Positions 8,085-15,328 of a stretch of 64,000 bases of DNA are shown here, piece after piece (the stretch's first letter is position 1; each line of letters starts with the position of its first letter). The stretch is from assembly GCA_947368535.1 (NCBI GenBank), contig CANBHY010000001.1, positions 232,968 through 296,967 on the forward strand, written 5' to 3'. The translations under genes and the position numbers were made by a program. This stretch comes from an uncultured Clostridium sp. Its GTDB lineage: Bacteria > Bacillota > Clostridia > TANB77 > CAG-508. The notes under the pieces are model-generated. The model worked only from the letters and a program-made list of their open reading frames with translations. It did not search any database and was not told where the DNA came from.

Positions 8085-8636
8085 ATGATGAAAAAGCTGA
8101 AGAATTTTACCTTGGATGGATGTATTACTCGGATAAATGAAACTGATCTGTCAACTTGGTGGATGCTGCAACAATTTTTCGCCTATCCCCCATTCAATGA
8201 GTTTTTCGATACAGATAAACTGATTGGCTACTTTAACGAATTTGCTAATGGTGGTATCAATCATATGGAAATCGAAATTCAGAAGGGAATGTGGGTACCT
8301 GTGGCGTTGATGTCTTGGCATCCTATGGTTGAAGGTGATCATCCGGTTCATTTTCCAGATCCTAAGCGTGTTGCCTATATTTCTGATTCTATAACCTGTT
8401 TGGGCTATCAGAAAAAAGGAGTGCAAAAGCAGTTGTTTGCTTACACGTTGGAGGATATGAAAAATCGCAATTTTTCCTCGGTTTACCTTCGCACCAGTCG
8501 TCAATCCTCTATGTACTATCTCGCAAGAAAAATGGGCTTTGAGCAGATTTCTGATATTACTCAGACTGTTAGCTCTATGCGGGTAGGCGGCGTTATCGGT
8601 TCAGACGAAAGAATCTTTTTTTATCGTTCATTGTGA
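8085..8636 (+). CDS. GNAT-like N-acetyltransferase (high-GC cassette)
   Basis: 183 aa. The start is the first of two ATGs at 8085/8088, preceded by GAGGAG; the frame open from 7983 runs through the promoter and is not coding. A GNAT-like core is seen as AYISDSITCLGYQKKGVQKQ (the acetyl-CoA loop, here with Q-K-K-G) followed by YYLARKMGFEQI. The match is weaker than for the GNAT at 4817. Codon use is GC-richer than native genes. It is a single-gene unit ending in a 14-bp perfect terminator. Confidence 0.7.
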   Translation: MMKKLKNFTLDGCITRINETDLSTWWMLQQFFAYPPFNEFFDTDKLIGYFNEFANGGINHMEIEIQKGMWVPVALMSWHPMVEGDHPVHFPDPKRVAYISDSITCLGYQKKGVQKQLFAYTLEDMKNRNFSSVYLRTSRQSSMYYLARKMGFEQISDITQTVSSMRVGGVIGSDERIFFYRSL

Positions 8637-8656
8637 ATACAAGCTAAATTAAGCTA

Positions 8657-8693
8657 AAACCACCCCAGTCAAAATTAGACTGGGGTGGTTTTG
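8657..8693 (+). terminator. Strong terminator of the 8085 gene
   Basis: AAACCACCCCAGTC (8657-8670) pairs perfectly with GACTGGGGTGGTTT (8678-8691), 14 bp, followed by TT. Confidence 0.9.
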
Positions 8694-8722
8694 TAATATT
8701 TTATATTTTAAAACATAAAACA

Positions 8723-8752
8723 AGCCTGCTTTTTCTTTCGAAATAGCAGACT
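8723..8752 (-). terminator. Terminator of the 92-aa gene
   Basis: Minus-strand AGTCTGCTATTTC pairs with GAAAAAGCAGGCT around a GAAA-type loop, followed by TTGTTTT. It lies 23 bp past the stop. Confidence 0.75.
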
Positions 8753-8774
8753 GTTAGTCAGTCAAGCGTTGATA

Positions 8775-9053
8775 TTACTTGAATTTTGGTTTAATAATCA
8801 AGACTTGCTTTAGAGCACATGCTGCATACTCACAAACAATGCCTAGCTCATCAACCAACTTTTCTACCTTTTTTCGATACTCATCTCTTTCCCAATATGC
8901 AATATCATATTCAAATTCAATTTTTTCAGGTAACTTTTCATTGTTTTTAAACACGATATAGACAATAAAGGAAATCAATGTATTCTCGAATACATTCTTG
9001 CTGTAAAGATTTCTTAGTTTCTGTGCCCGCTCGTAGAATTCTTGCTTTTCCAT
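8775..9053 (-). CDS. 92-aa orphan protein (cassette-like unit)
   Basis: The start is taken as the ATG at 9053 with GGGTG seven bases upstream; ATGs at 9059 and 9071 are alternatives. The protein begins MEKQEFYERAQKLRNLYS, is helical and charged, and has a short hydrophobic patch (about 26-33) and two Cys near the end (VCEYAACALKQ). No family is recognised. It has its own promoter (9136-9164) and terminator, like the neighbouring cassettes, and somewhat higher GC than native genes. Confidence 0.6.
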   Translation of the reverse strand: MEKQEFYERAQKLRNLYSKNVFENTLISFIVYIVFKNNEKLPEKIEFEYDIAYWERDEYRKKVEKLVDELGIVCEYAACALKQVLIIKPKFK

Positions 9054-9135
9054 TTGCATACACCCAATCAAATTATTAATTATATGGTTTAAGATAGTGA
9101 CTGACTAAAGCTATCTGGTACCAACAATTTTGTAT

Positions 9136-9164
9136 ATAATATCACAAAAAAGCAATTTTTACAA
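9136..9164 (-). promoter_or_regulatory. Sigma-A-like promoter of the 92-aa gene
   Basis: Minus strand: TTGTAA (9164-9159), 17-bp spacer, TATTAT (9141-9136). Confidence 0.5.
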
Positions 9165-9223
9165 TTTTTCGCTCTAATGCTTTGTATATATTTATATATA
9201 CTTTTGAATCGTATAACTCTAAT

Positions 9224-9252
9224 TTGAAGTATTATGTAAATTATAGTATAAT
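9224..9252 (+). promoter_or_regulatory. Sigma-A-like promoter of the 149-aa cassette gene
   Basis: TTGAAG (9224-9229), 17-bp spacer, TATAAT (9247-9252), 62 bp before the start codon. Confidence 0.65.
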
Positions 9253-9314
9253 TTATATAGACATTTCTCAGAAATTTGAACGTTTGGTAAATACATTTTA
9301 TAGGAGGTACTTTT

Positions 9315-9764
9315 ATGCATGCCAAGGATTTAGTAAGTCAGATCAAGGAGTACAATTCCCATGAGGCAGAGATCTTCGATCACAGCGCAGACCTGTTGCT
9401 TTCCAATATCCGGAACAATTTGGAGGATATCTACAACAGCGGTCAGTGGAGCATGATGATTGGGGTCACGCAGCTTGGGATTGCTCTCAGAAAGGTTAGC
9501 CGCGACTTCAAGACATTTGAGATTGGAATTTTGGACGCCTATCCTATGCACTTTGGTCACACTTTTCATGGTGATTACCCTGAGATTCCCTCGTACCGCA
9601 AATTTATCGACAGCGGTGACTACAAAAATGAGGAGATTCTCGGTTTTCAGGGTGAAGAGATTGAGCTCCTTACGCCATTTCTTAGGGCTTTGAGCTACAA
9701 GGGCATTGGCGCCTATGTCGATCTCGACAATGATCAACTGGTTTTTCCACTTAATATTCAGTAA
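9315..9764 (+). CDS. 149-aa orphan protein (high-GC cassette)
   Basis: The ATG at 9315 has AGGAGG eight bases upstream. The protein is soluble and mixed helix/strand, begins MHAKDLVSQIKEYNSHEAEI, and includes GQWSMMIGVTQLGIALRKVS and a His-containing segment (AYPMHFGHTFHGDYPEIPSY). No family is recognised; the segment with three His and an Asp could bind metal, but that is speculative. Codon use (CGC, CTC, GGC) contrasts sharply with the AT-rich genes on both sides. It is a single-gene unit with its own promoter and a long 3' palindrome. Confidence 0.7.
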   Translation: MHAKDLVSQIKEYNSHEAEIFDHSADLLLSNIRNNLEDIYNSGQWSMMIGVTQLGIALRKVSRDFKTFEIGILDAYPMHFGHTFHGDYPEIPSYRKFIDSGDYKNEEILGFQGEEIELLTPFLRALSYKGIGAYVDLDNDQLVFPLNIQ

Positions 9765-9779
9765 TATCCATGTTCAACA

Positions 9780-9810
9780 CTAAAGGGTCGCACACGTTGC
9801 GACCCTTTAG
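9780..9810. terminator. Perfect 13-bp hairpin at the end of the 149-aa cassette
   Basis: CTAAAGGGTCGCA (9780-9792) pairs with TGCGACCCTTTAG (9798-9810). No clear T-run follows on either strand, so it may act as a boundary hairpin or weak terminator for both convergent genes. Confidence 0.6.
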
Positions 9811-9825
9811 CGGTTATATAATCTT

Positions 9826-10608
9826 TTATCTTTCTTCATATTCTCTTTCATTGCATACATATATATAATTTTTTCTTCCAAATGAATCTGTATGCATTAT
9901 CTTTTTTACATTTTTTAATTTCTCTATTTCTTTTTCAAGTTCTTCTGAAGAATGAATTTCTTTACCATTAAATCTCATATGATATATTTCTGCATTACCA
10001 CTAATATTAAAAATTGTTGGCTTTTTTGTTTTAGTTAAAATTTCTGCACATTGTGGAACTTTTGCTCCTACTATAAGATTTGCCCAATCCATCATATCTT
10101 CTGATGTTTCGTGAAATTCTCCTTGAACTACTCTGAGCATTCCTCCGTTTTCTTGTTTTGGTATTGTAAATTCTTTTTTAGAAACTGTATCAACTACTAC
10201 AACTGTATATCCTAATGCTGCTAATTTTCTTCCTAGATGACAGTGTTCTCCATCTCCTATGCAAAGCACTTTTGGATATTTTGATTTAGGATAATTTTTT
10301 CGTACATATCCTAAAATAATATTACTTTGTGTTGGTACTACATTATACCAATCTAAAAAGTCTATCCAAATTTCTTGTTCTCTTAAGTCGTCTATACTCG
10401 CTGGTCTTCTAACTCCTGTATCATGGTGTGGATACCCCATTGACATATCTAACTTGTCCAATTCTTCAAATATCTTAGCTGTTAATGCTTGTAGTTCATC
10501 TATACTTAAATTATCTGGATTTTCTATAGTAACCTTTTTACCATTTTCTATTAATCCTGTTCTATATTTAAAAACTTCTTCCATGCTAATATTAGAACTT
10601 TTTTCCAT
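9826..10608 (-). CDS. Rossmann-like protein of unknown function
   Basis: 260 aa with AGGAGG before the ATG. A central VLCIGDGEHCHLGRKLAALG is a nucleotide-binding-like beta-alpha turn followed by YTVVVVDT, and VPQCAEILTKTKKPTIFNIS later resembles the order in class I methyltransferase or UPF0146-like folds. The N-terminal 90 residues carry a WIDFLDWYNVVPTQSN stretch of unknown role. A SAM- or nucleotide-binding role is inferred from the fold pattern only. Native codon use; it stands alone between two cassettes. Confidence 0.6.
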   Translation of the reverse strand: MEKSSNISMEEVFKYRTGLIENGKKVTIENPDNLSIDELQALTAKIFEELDKLDMSMGYPHHDTGVRRPASIDDLREQEIWIDFLDWYNVVPTQSNIILGYVRKNYPKSKYPKVLCIGDGEHCHLGRKLAALGYTVVVVDTVSKKEFTIPKQENGGMLRVVQGEFHETSEDMMDWANLIVGAKVPQCAEILTKTKKPTIFNISGNAEIYHMRFNGKEIHSSEELEKEIEKLKNVKKIMHTDSFGRKNYIYVCNEREYEER

Positions 10609-10685
10609 ATATACCTCCTAAAATTTTTAACTATTTGATTATATCATATTATCTATTTCTTTTCAATTATGTAAACTTTTTTGTA

Positions 10686-10714
10686 TTGACATGTTTAATT
10701 AAAGGGAGTAAAAT
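10686..10714 (+). promoter_or_regulatory. Consensus promoter of the Cys-rich cassette gene
   Basis: TTGACA (10686-10691, perfect -35), 17-bp spacer, TAAAAT (10709-10714), 33 bp before the ATG. Confidence 0.75.
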
Positions 10715-10747
10715 ACATCTTGCAAATAATTTTAGTGGAGGTGCTCT

Positions 10748-10966
10748 ATGTCTACAGAAGAGCTTATCGAAGAATGCAATGATGAGTGTCGGGCATGCCA
10801 AAGAAGTTTTCAGAAGGACGATATTGAATTTAGTCCTTCGATGTGCAGATACTGTCCAACAGGGCAAAAGCTTCACGAGCTTTTAAAACGTCAAGACACG
10901 TCTGAACAGCAGTGGGACCTTATCGATTGGTCCTCCAGTCCTTGGAAAGATTATTATCACGGATGA
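10748..10966 (+). CDS. 72-aa Cys-rich protein, possible zinc knuckle (high-GC cassette)
   Basis: The ATG at 10748 has GGAGG six bases upstream. Five Cys are arranged as C-x3-C-x2-C (ECNDECRACQ, about residues 10-17) and C-x2-C (CRYC, 33-36), a spacing that could hold one zinc ion. The tail is Trp-rich (QQWDLIDWSSSPWKDYYHG). It is small, soluble and acidic. No family is recognised. It is a single-gene unit with a perfect -35 promoter and a very strong terminator; GC and codons are unlike the native genes. Confidence 0.7.
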   Translation: MSTEELIEECNDECRACQRSFQKDDIEFSPSMCRYCPTGQKLHELLKRQDTSEQQWDLIDWSSSPWKDYYHG

Positions 10967-10970
10967 ATGA

Positions 10971-11016
10971 AGCTAGCAGTCACGGAAGTATAGTATTCCG
11001 CGACTGCTAGCTTTTA
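10971..11016 (+). terminator. Strong terminator of the Cys-rich gene
   Basis: AGCTAGCAGTC (10971-10981) pairs with GACTGCTAGCT (11002-11012), with inner CGGAA/TTCCG, then TTTATTT. It may also end the convergent gene at 11028. Confidence 0.85.
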
Positions 11017-11027
11017 TTTATATATTT

Positions 11028-12038
11028 TTATTCTTTTGATTTACTTTTTTGATATTCTTTATATACTTTTTGGAATTCTTTTTCTCTCATTTCAAAAATT
11101 CTTAGTGCCATTTTCTTATGTGCTTCGTCTAAGTGTGTATATGTTGCTAGTTCTGCTTCTAAGTCTTCTAATGTAAATGCTGTAACTTTCTTATATGCTC
11201 TTTCTGCTTGATCTGGATATCTTTCAAATATATGATTTAATAACTGTTCCGCTGTTGGTACAGTGTGATTATAAGGAACTCCATATTGTGTTTTTAGTTC
11301 ATATGCCATACTTTGTTTAAATTCTTCATCTGGTTTTTCTAATGTCTTTTCTATCCATTCATTATTGATTCCCATTAAAAACATGTTGTGTGATGCTAAA
11401 TAATATGGTGATAGTGTTGCATTTTTGTGGTCATACAAATCTATATTTGTTTTACCATGTATTCCTAGTTTTAGTCCAAACATTGCTCTATCTACAAGCT
11501 CTTGTCTCATTTTATCTACTTCTGTTTTTGAATACTCGTGTTTTGGTTTACTTCCTCTACTAACTAGATAATATACATTTGATTCTACATATTCTTCAAA
11601 GTTCATTTTTTGAACTCTACCTCTATCTTGTTCTCTTCTTCTTTTTGCTGCTTGTTCATTTTCAGTTAAGTATGTACCTTCTATAACATCTTCTGATGCA
11701 TGTGATACATTTCTTCCGAATATTGGATCTATACCAGTATATACTAATGATGACTCAAAAAATGAATCTCTATAGGTTGTTTTATTTATATCATTTATTA
11801 AATAAAACCCTAACTCTGTTTCTGGTACATTTATTCCACATTTTTTCCCTATAACGTGCATTAAATATGGTGTATAAAAGCTGGCATCTTCTGTTGATCT
11901 TTTATTATATAATAATCCATATTTTTCAGTCTTTTTATTGTGTAGTACGTAATGTTTATCTCTTTCCGGTCCAAAAGCTTGCATTACTACTTCGTATTCA
12001 TCTGGATTAAAAGCTTTAAATTCTGATTTTTCTTGCAT
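11028..12038 (-). CDS. 336-aa protein of unknown function, possible degenerate HipA-like fold
   Basis: AAGGAG precedes the ATG. The segment YGLLYNKRSTEDASFYTPYL followed by MHVIGKKCGINVPETELGFYL recalls the N-lobe of HipA-type kinases, where an aligned 'lA..lGi.vpe.eL' helix occurs, and NIDLYDHKNATLSPYYLA is placed where a HipA catalytic loop would lie. The usual catalytic residues are not clearly present, so a kinase activity is not claimed. Charged, no signal peptide or membrane helix; long helical C-terminus. Native codon use; no HipB-like partner is adjacent. Confidence 0.55.
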   Translation of the reverse strand: MQEKSEFKAFNPDEYEVVMQAFGPERDKHYVLHNKKTEKYGLLYNKRSTEDASFYTPYLMHVIGKKCGINVPETELGFYLINDINKTTYRDSFFESSLVYTGIDPIFGRNVSHASEDVIEGTYLTENEQAAKRRREQDRGRVQKMNFEEYVESNVYYLVSRGSKPKHEYSKTEVDKMRQELVDRAMFGLKLGIHGKTNIDLYDHKNATLSPYYLASHNMFLMGINNEWIEKTLEKPDEEFKQSMAYELKTQYGVPYNHTVPTAEQLLNHIFERYPDQAERAYKKVTAFTLEDLEAELATYTHLDEAHKKMALRIFEMREKEFQKVYKEYQKSKSKE

Positions 12039-12113
12039 ATATTTTCTCCTTTTTATTAATACTGCTATTTTAACATAATTTCAGACCTTTTTCAACTTTT
12101 AAAAGCTAGAGAA

Positions 12114-12296
12114 TCACTTTCCTCTAGCTTTTTCTTGTTTTATATAATATTTTTCTTCTAATGGAACATTAAAACTTACTTTTTCTACTTTTGCTATATC
12201 TATGTTATAAAATTTTTTAAAAACTCCTTGTACATCTATTGAAGTTACTTTTGATTCATCTATTTCTAAAACTCTTACTTCATATTCTGTATGCAT
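12114..12296 (-). CDS. 60-aa protein of unknown function
   Basis: AGAGGGA lies six bases before the ATG and the gene starts 8 bp after the HAD-like gene ends, so the two are probably co-transcribed. The beginning, MHTEYEVRVLEIDESKV, resembles the first strand of CYTH-domain phosphohydrolases, but the remaining 43 residues do not continue that family, so this may be coincidence. Ends in a basic KQEKARGK. Confidence 0.5.
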   Translation of the reverse strand: MHTEYEVRVLEIDESKVTSIDVQGVFKKFYNIDIAKVEKVSFNVPLEEKYYIKQEKARGK

Positions 12297-12304
12297 TTTT
12301 CCCT

Positions 12305-12835
12305 CTATTCTATATATGAGTTTCCTCTATTAATACTTGGTTGATTATTTAATAATCGTATTGCATAACTGTATTCTCTTTCTGTAAATCCTTTATCCTT
12401 ATTGCATATTACCATAAAATTTTGTAATTCTCTACTTATTTCTGATGGATTATCTTCTAATATTATAAATTTTTCTATTTCCTTATGTTTTTCTAGATAT
12501 ATTTTTATTTCCATATCTTTATTAAAATCTGTTGCTGGTGTATGTCCATATATGTATGTATAGTCATCTAAACCACTATCATATAATATTCTTTTATATG
12601 CCCTTAATATGTATTCTCCATTTTCATCTTTTTCCTGTGTATTTCTCCACCTTTTGCAATCTACAACAACAGCCATTTTCTTTTCTTTGCATAACTTGTT
12701 TAATAATTTTATAGCGTCATAATTGTTTACTTTTCCATCTTTCGGATTGTTGTAATCTTCTCTATAGCTTCCGTCTACATCATATCCACGACTTGTATTT
12801 ATTACTCCATCAAAATCTAGAAATATTACATTCAT
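12305..12835 (-). CDS. HAD-superfamily hydrolase-like protein
   Basis: 176 aa. The HAD motif I is present at the very start (MNVIFLDFDGVINTSRG: nucleophile D7, acid D9). KMAVVVDCKRWRN lies where motif II (usually a Ser/Thr after a strand) is expected, as in HAD domains of the 'Swiss army knife' RNA-repair type. FIILEDNPSE matches the motif III/IV acidic region. Substrate unknown, probably phosphate esters. AAGGGG lies before the ATG. Native codon use. Confidence 0.7.
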   Translation of the reverse strand: MNVIFLDFDGVINTSRGYDVDGSYREDYNNPKDGKVNNYDAIKLLNKLCKEKKMAVVVDCKRWRNTQEKDENGEYILRAYKRILYDSGLDDYTYIYGHTPATDFNKDMEIKIYLEKHKEIEKFIILEDNPSEISRELQNFMVICNKDKGFTEREYSYAIRLLNNQPSINRGNSYIE

Positions 12836-12943
12836 TTTATTTTCCCCTTTTTTATATATTTTATAGTTAATTTTTTCTTATTTCAACTATGATAATGAAA
12901 TTAAAGTAAAAGTAAAACTTTTATTTGAAAAATATGCTAATTA

Positions 12944-13972
12944 TTAATTGCATAACTTTTCAATTATTTCTTTATATTGATTTATTGTTTTTTGATAGCT
13001 TTCTATACTTATATGTTCATCTATTTCATGTGCTGTGACTGGTCCTGGTCCTAATATAACTTTTTTGACTTTATTTTCTTTTATTAGACTTGCCTCTGTC
13101 ATAAAGTTTGCTGTTTTTCTTTCTTTTATGAATTCTATTTCATTAAAAAATGGTTTTATTTCTTCTATTATATTTACTTTAAAATCATATTTTGAAGATA
13201 ATTCTGTAAGTTTATCTTTTATTTTTTTTGCATGAATATCCTTTATTGTTCTAAAGTCTAAGCATGCTTTTGCTGATGCTGGTATTGAGTTTTTAGCACT
13301 TCCTCCTTCTAATATTCCTATGTTCATTGTTGTATATGGTATTTCAAAATAATTTTCTTTTTCATTTTTTATTTGATTTTCATAAAAAATATTTAATTCG
13401 TTTAAAGCTTTAATTGCATTTATGTTTGCACTTTTTCCTTTTTCTGGATTACTTGAATGTGCTTTTATTCCTTTAAAGTATAATTCGCATTCTAATAGAC
13501 CTTTGCCTCCTACTAAATAGTCATTATTAGTTGGTTCTCCAAAAATCATTAGTTCTGGAAATTCTTCATTTGAATTTACTATATCATACATTCCTGAAAA
13601 TCCTATTTCTTCGTCATAGGTAAAATATGCTTTTATTCCATATTTTAATTTTTTTAAATCTATTTTTGATATACTTTCTATAAATGCTGCTATTCCACCT
13701 TTCATATCACAGCTTCCTAATCCATACAAGTTTCCGTCTTTTTCTATTAGTTTAAATGGATCTGTTTTCCAGCCTTCTATATATTCTACTGTGTCGGTGT
13801 GTCCTAAAAAGCCTACTTTAGAATTTTCGCCATATTGCATTATTAGATATTTTCCTTTATAGTTTGTTTTGAATCCTAGGTTTAATAGCTTTTCTTCTAT
13901 ATACTTTAGTATTTCTTTATTTTCTTTGTCTTTTATTGTGTTATATCTAACTAGTTTTTCTAAAGTTTCCAT
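12944..13972 (-). CDS. M20-family metallopeptidase/deacylase (ArgE/DapE-like)
   Basis: 342 aa. Metal-binding and catalytic motifs are intact: GHTDTV (about 57-62), GLGSCDMKGG with a bridging Asp, TYDEEIGFSG containing the catalytic Glu pair, and a C-terminal HEIDEH. It hydrolyses N-acyl amino acids in the cytoplasm; ArgE, DapE and dipeptidase members cannot be told apart here. AGGAGG lies four bases before the ATG in the 9-bp gap after the DapF-like gene, so they form an operon. Because the window encodes LL-DAP aminotransferase, which bypasses succinyl-DAP, a role as DapE is less likely. Confidence 0.85.
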   Translation of the reverse strand: METLEKLVRYNTIKDKENKEILKYIEEKLLNLGFKTNYKGKYLIMQYGENSKVGFLGHTDTVEYIEGWKTDPFKLIEKDGNLYGLGSCDMKGGIAAFIESISKIDLKKLKYGIKAYFTYDEEIGFSGMYDIVNSNEEFPELMIFGEPTNNDYLVGGKGLLECELYFKGIKAHSSNPEKGKSANINAIKALNELNIFYENQIKNEKENYFEIPYTTMNIGILEGGSAKNSIPASAKACLDFRTIKDIHAKKIKDKLTELSSKYDFKVNIIEEIKPFFNEIEFIKERKTANFMTEASLIKENKVKKVILGPGPVTAHEIDEHISIESYQKTINQYKEIIEKLCN

Positions 13973-13981
13973 ATTTCCTCC

Positions 13982-14722
13982 TTAACATGTTAATATATCT
14001 TCTTTTTCTTCAGTTATTTCTCCTGATAATATTACTTTTCCTTCTTTAGTTATTTCTACTATCAAAGTCTTTCCTGATGGTTGCATAATTTCAAATTTTT
14101 TTCTATTGCTTTTAGATGCTTCTGCTAGTGCATATGCTATGCTTCCTGAACCACATGAATTTTCTTCAAATAATGTATTGATTTCTTTTACCCATACTAC
14201 TGGTATTATTTTATCACTTTTTTCTTTAAAAATTATACCTACTGCTTCTTTTTCTCGCAATTCTAATTTTTCTATTAGTTCAATTGCTTTTTCTTTTAAT
14301 TTCATATTATTTTCGTGGTCTAGTAAAATTATTGTTATTCCTGACAAATTTACTTGCGTTATTTCATTTGTTCTTTTTTCGATTAATGTACTATCTTGTG
14401 GTAGTGGAATTTCGCACCAAATCTTATTATTTTTAATTCCACTAGTTATATTATAATTATTTATTTTTATATCTATATTTGTGGTTTTCTGCTTTTCTAA
14501 GTAGTATTTTACAGCACTTCTTGTTGCATTTCCACAAAACTCTCCTCCTGCCATTGTTACCCTTTCTTCTGTTTCTGAAATAAATCCTACTTGTTCTACT
14601 GTTTTTTCTTTTTCCATTATTTTGCTATTTATCTTTCTTTTTTCTTCTGTAGTATAATTATCTCCTATTACTAGTGCAGTTATATTTCCTGCTGGATTAT
14701 AAATTTTGTATCTTATATCCAT
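13982..14722 (-). CDS. Diaminopimelate-epimerase-like racemase (DapF paralog)
   Basis: 246 aa, shorter than the DapF at 36041 (282 aa). Both cysteine motifs of the fold are present: AGGEFCGNATRSA (about 58-70) and ENSCGSGSIAYA (near 190), so a two-base cofactor-independent racemase or epimerase is expected. The start MDIRYKIYNPAGNITALV lacks the Asn-Asp (GLGNDF) of true DapF. Substrate may be another amino acid, as in histidine racemase CntK-type paralogs. It leads an operon with the M20 deacylase, and a leader-peptide candidate and terminator lie upstream. Confidence 0.75.
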   Translation of the reverse strand: MDIRYKIYNPAGNITALVIGDNYTTEEKRKINSKIMEKEKTVEQVGFISETEERVTMAGGEFCGNATRSAVKYYLEKQKTTNIDIKINNYNITSGIKNNKIWCEIPLPQDSTLIEKRTNEITQVNLSGITIILLDHENNMKLKEKAIELIEKLELREKEAVGIIFKEKSDKIIPVVWVKEINTLFEENSCGSGSIAYALAEASKSNRKKFEIMQPSGKTLIVEITKEGKVILSGEITEEKEDILTC

Positions 14723-14760
14723 CTTTTTTCCTCCTTAAATTTTTTTATATAAAACAAAAA

Positions 14761-14803
14761 AGTATATGTCTGATGTAATATTTCTACTACTCATACATAT
14801 ACT
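14761..14803 (-). terminator. Terminator/attenuator candidate upstream of the DapF-like operon
   Basis: AGTATATGT (14761-14769) pairs with ACATATACT (14795-14803), 9 bp, loop of 25 bases; on the minus strand it is followed by TTTTTTG. It lies between the 29-aa frame and the DapF-like gene, 38 bp before the latter's start. Confidence 0.65.
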
Positions 14804-14833
14804 TGCATTTCTTATAATTAATTTTAGTTTAAA

Positions 14834-14923
14834 TTATAATTTTTCACATGCTAAAAATGTATGACTAGTTTTAAGCCATACATGATGTCTTATTGAATTA
14901 AAAACATCATTTAATTTTAGCAT
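14834..14923 (-). CDS. 29-aa small ORF, possible leader peptide
   Basis: ATG at 14923 with AAGGAG about seven bases upstream; the peptide begins MLKLNDVFNSIRHH and ends in FLACEKL. It contains three His, one Trp and one Cys. It is followed after about 30 bp by a hairpin with a T-run and then by the DapF-like/M20 operon on the same strand, the layout of a transcription attenuator. It could equally be a stand-alone small protein with its own terminator. Confidence 0.45.
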   Translation of the reverse strand: MLKLNDVFNSIRHHVWLKTSHTFLACEKL

Positions 14924-15000
14924 TTTCTTTCTCCTTTTGTTTTTATGTTAATATATTAGCACCTATTCTCATATTTGTCAATTCATTATATTTATACCTC

Positions 15001-15029
15001 TTGAAAAGATTTACATAATATGGTATAAT
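15001..15029 (+). promoter_or_regulatory. Sigma-A-like promoter of the 73-aa cassette gene
   Basis: TTGAAA (15001-15006), 17-bp spacer, TATAAT (15024-15029), with an extended -10 TGG just before it. Confidence 0.8.
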
Positions 15030-15066
15030 GACATATATGCTTAAATACTATAAGGGGGTCATGCTT

Positions 15067-15288
15067 ATGAAATCCGACTATCTAAGCAAGAATTATGTCC
15101 CTCTTCGGGACTACTATGAGAACACTGGTACTTTAAAATCTGAGACGTACCTTGTTCACATGGTGTACATCATATATCGATATTCGCGGAATGGAGAGAT
15201 TGTTAGTATCACTATCAATGGCGTAGAGTATCCTCCAAATACGGAATTGGTATTTGATGAAGAAAAATTACATATTAGAAAAGCATAG
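15067..15288 (+). CDS. 73-aa orphan protein (high-GC cassette)
   Basis: The start is the ATG at 15067 with AAGGGGG eight bases upstream; the ATG at 15061 is too close to the ribosome site and the frame open from 15028 overlaps the -10 box. It begins MKSDYLSKNYVPLRDYYENT, is Tyr-rich, and has alternating strand-like segments (YLVHMVYIIYRYSRNGEIVS and a later VEYPPNTELVF). No family is recognised. It is a single-gene unit whose terminator overlaps the stop codon. Confidence 0.65.
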   Translation: MKSDYLSKNYVPLRDYYENTGTLKSETYLVHMVYIIYRYSRNGEIVSITINGVEYPPNTELVFDEEKLHIRKA

Positions 15289-15328
15289 AACTCTCAATTT
15301 CGACGAATTGAGAGTTCTGTGCTTTTAT
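15287..15328 (+). terminator. Terminator of the 73-aa gene
   Basis: AGAACTCTCAATT (15287-15299) pairs perfectly with AATTGAGAGTTCT (15306-15318). A short T-run follows at 15323-15326. It overlaps the stop codon by two bases. Confidence 0.8.

Noticed and set aside
9330..9737. Minus-strand 135-codon frame in the 149-aa cassette
   Set aside because: The plus-strand frame has the promoter, ribosome site and hairpin; this one has none.
14834..14923. Possible tRNA or T-box at the DapF-like leader
   Set aside because: No T-box motif, no cloverleaf; only a short ORF and a terminator hairpin are seen.
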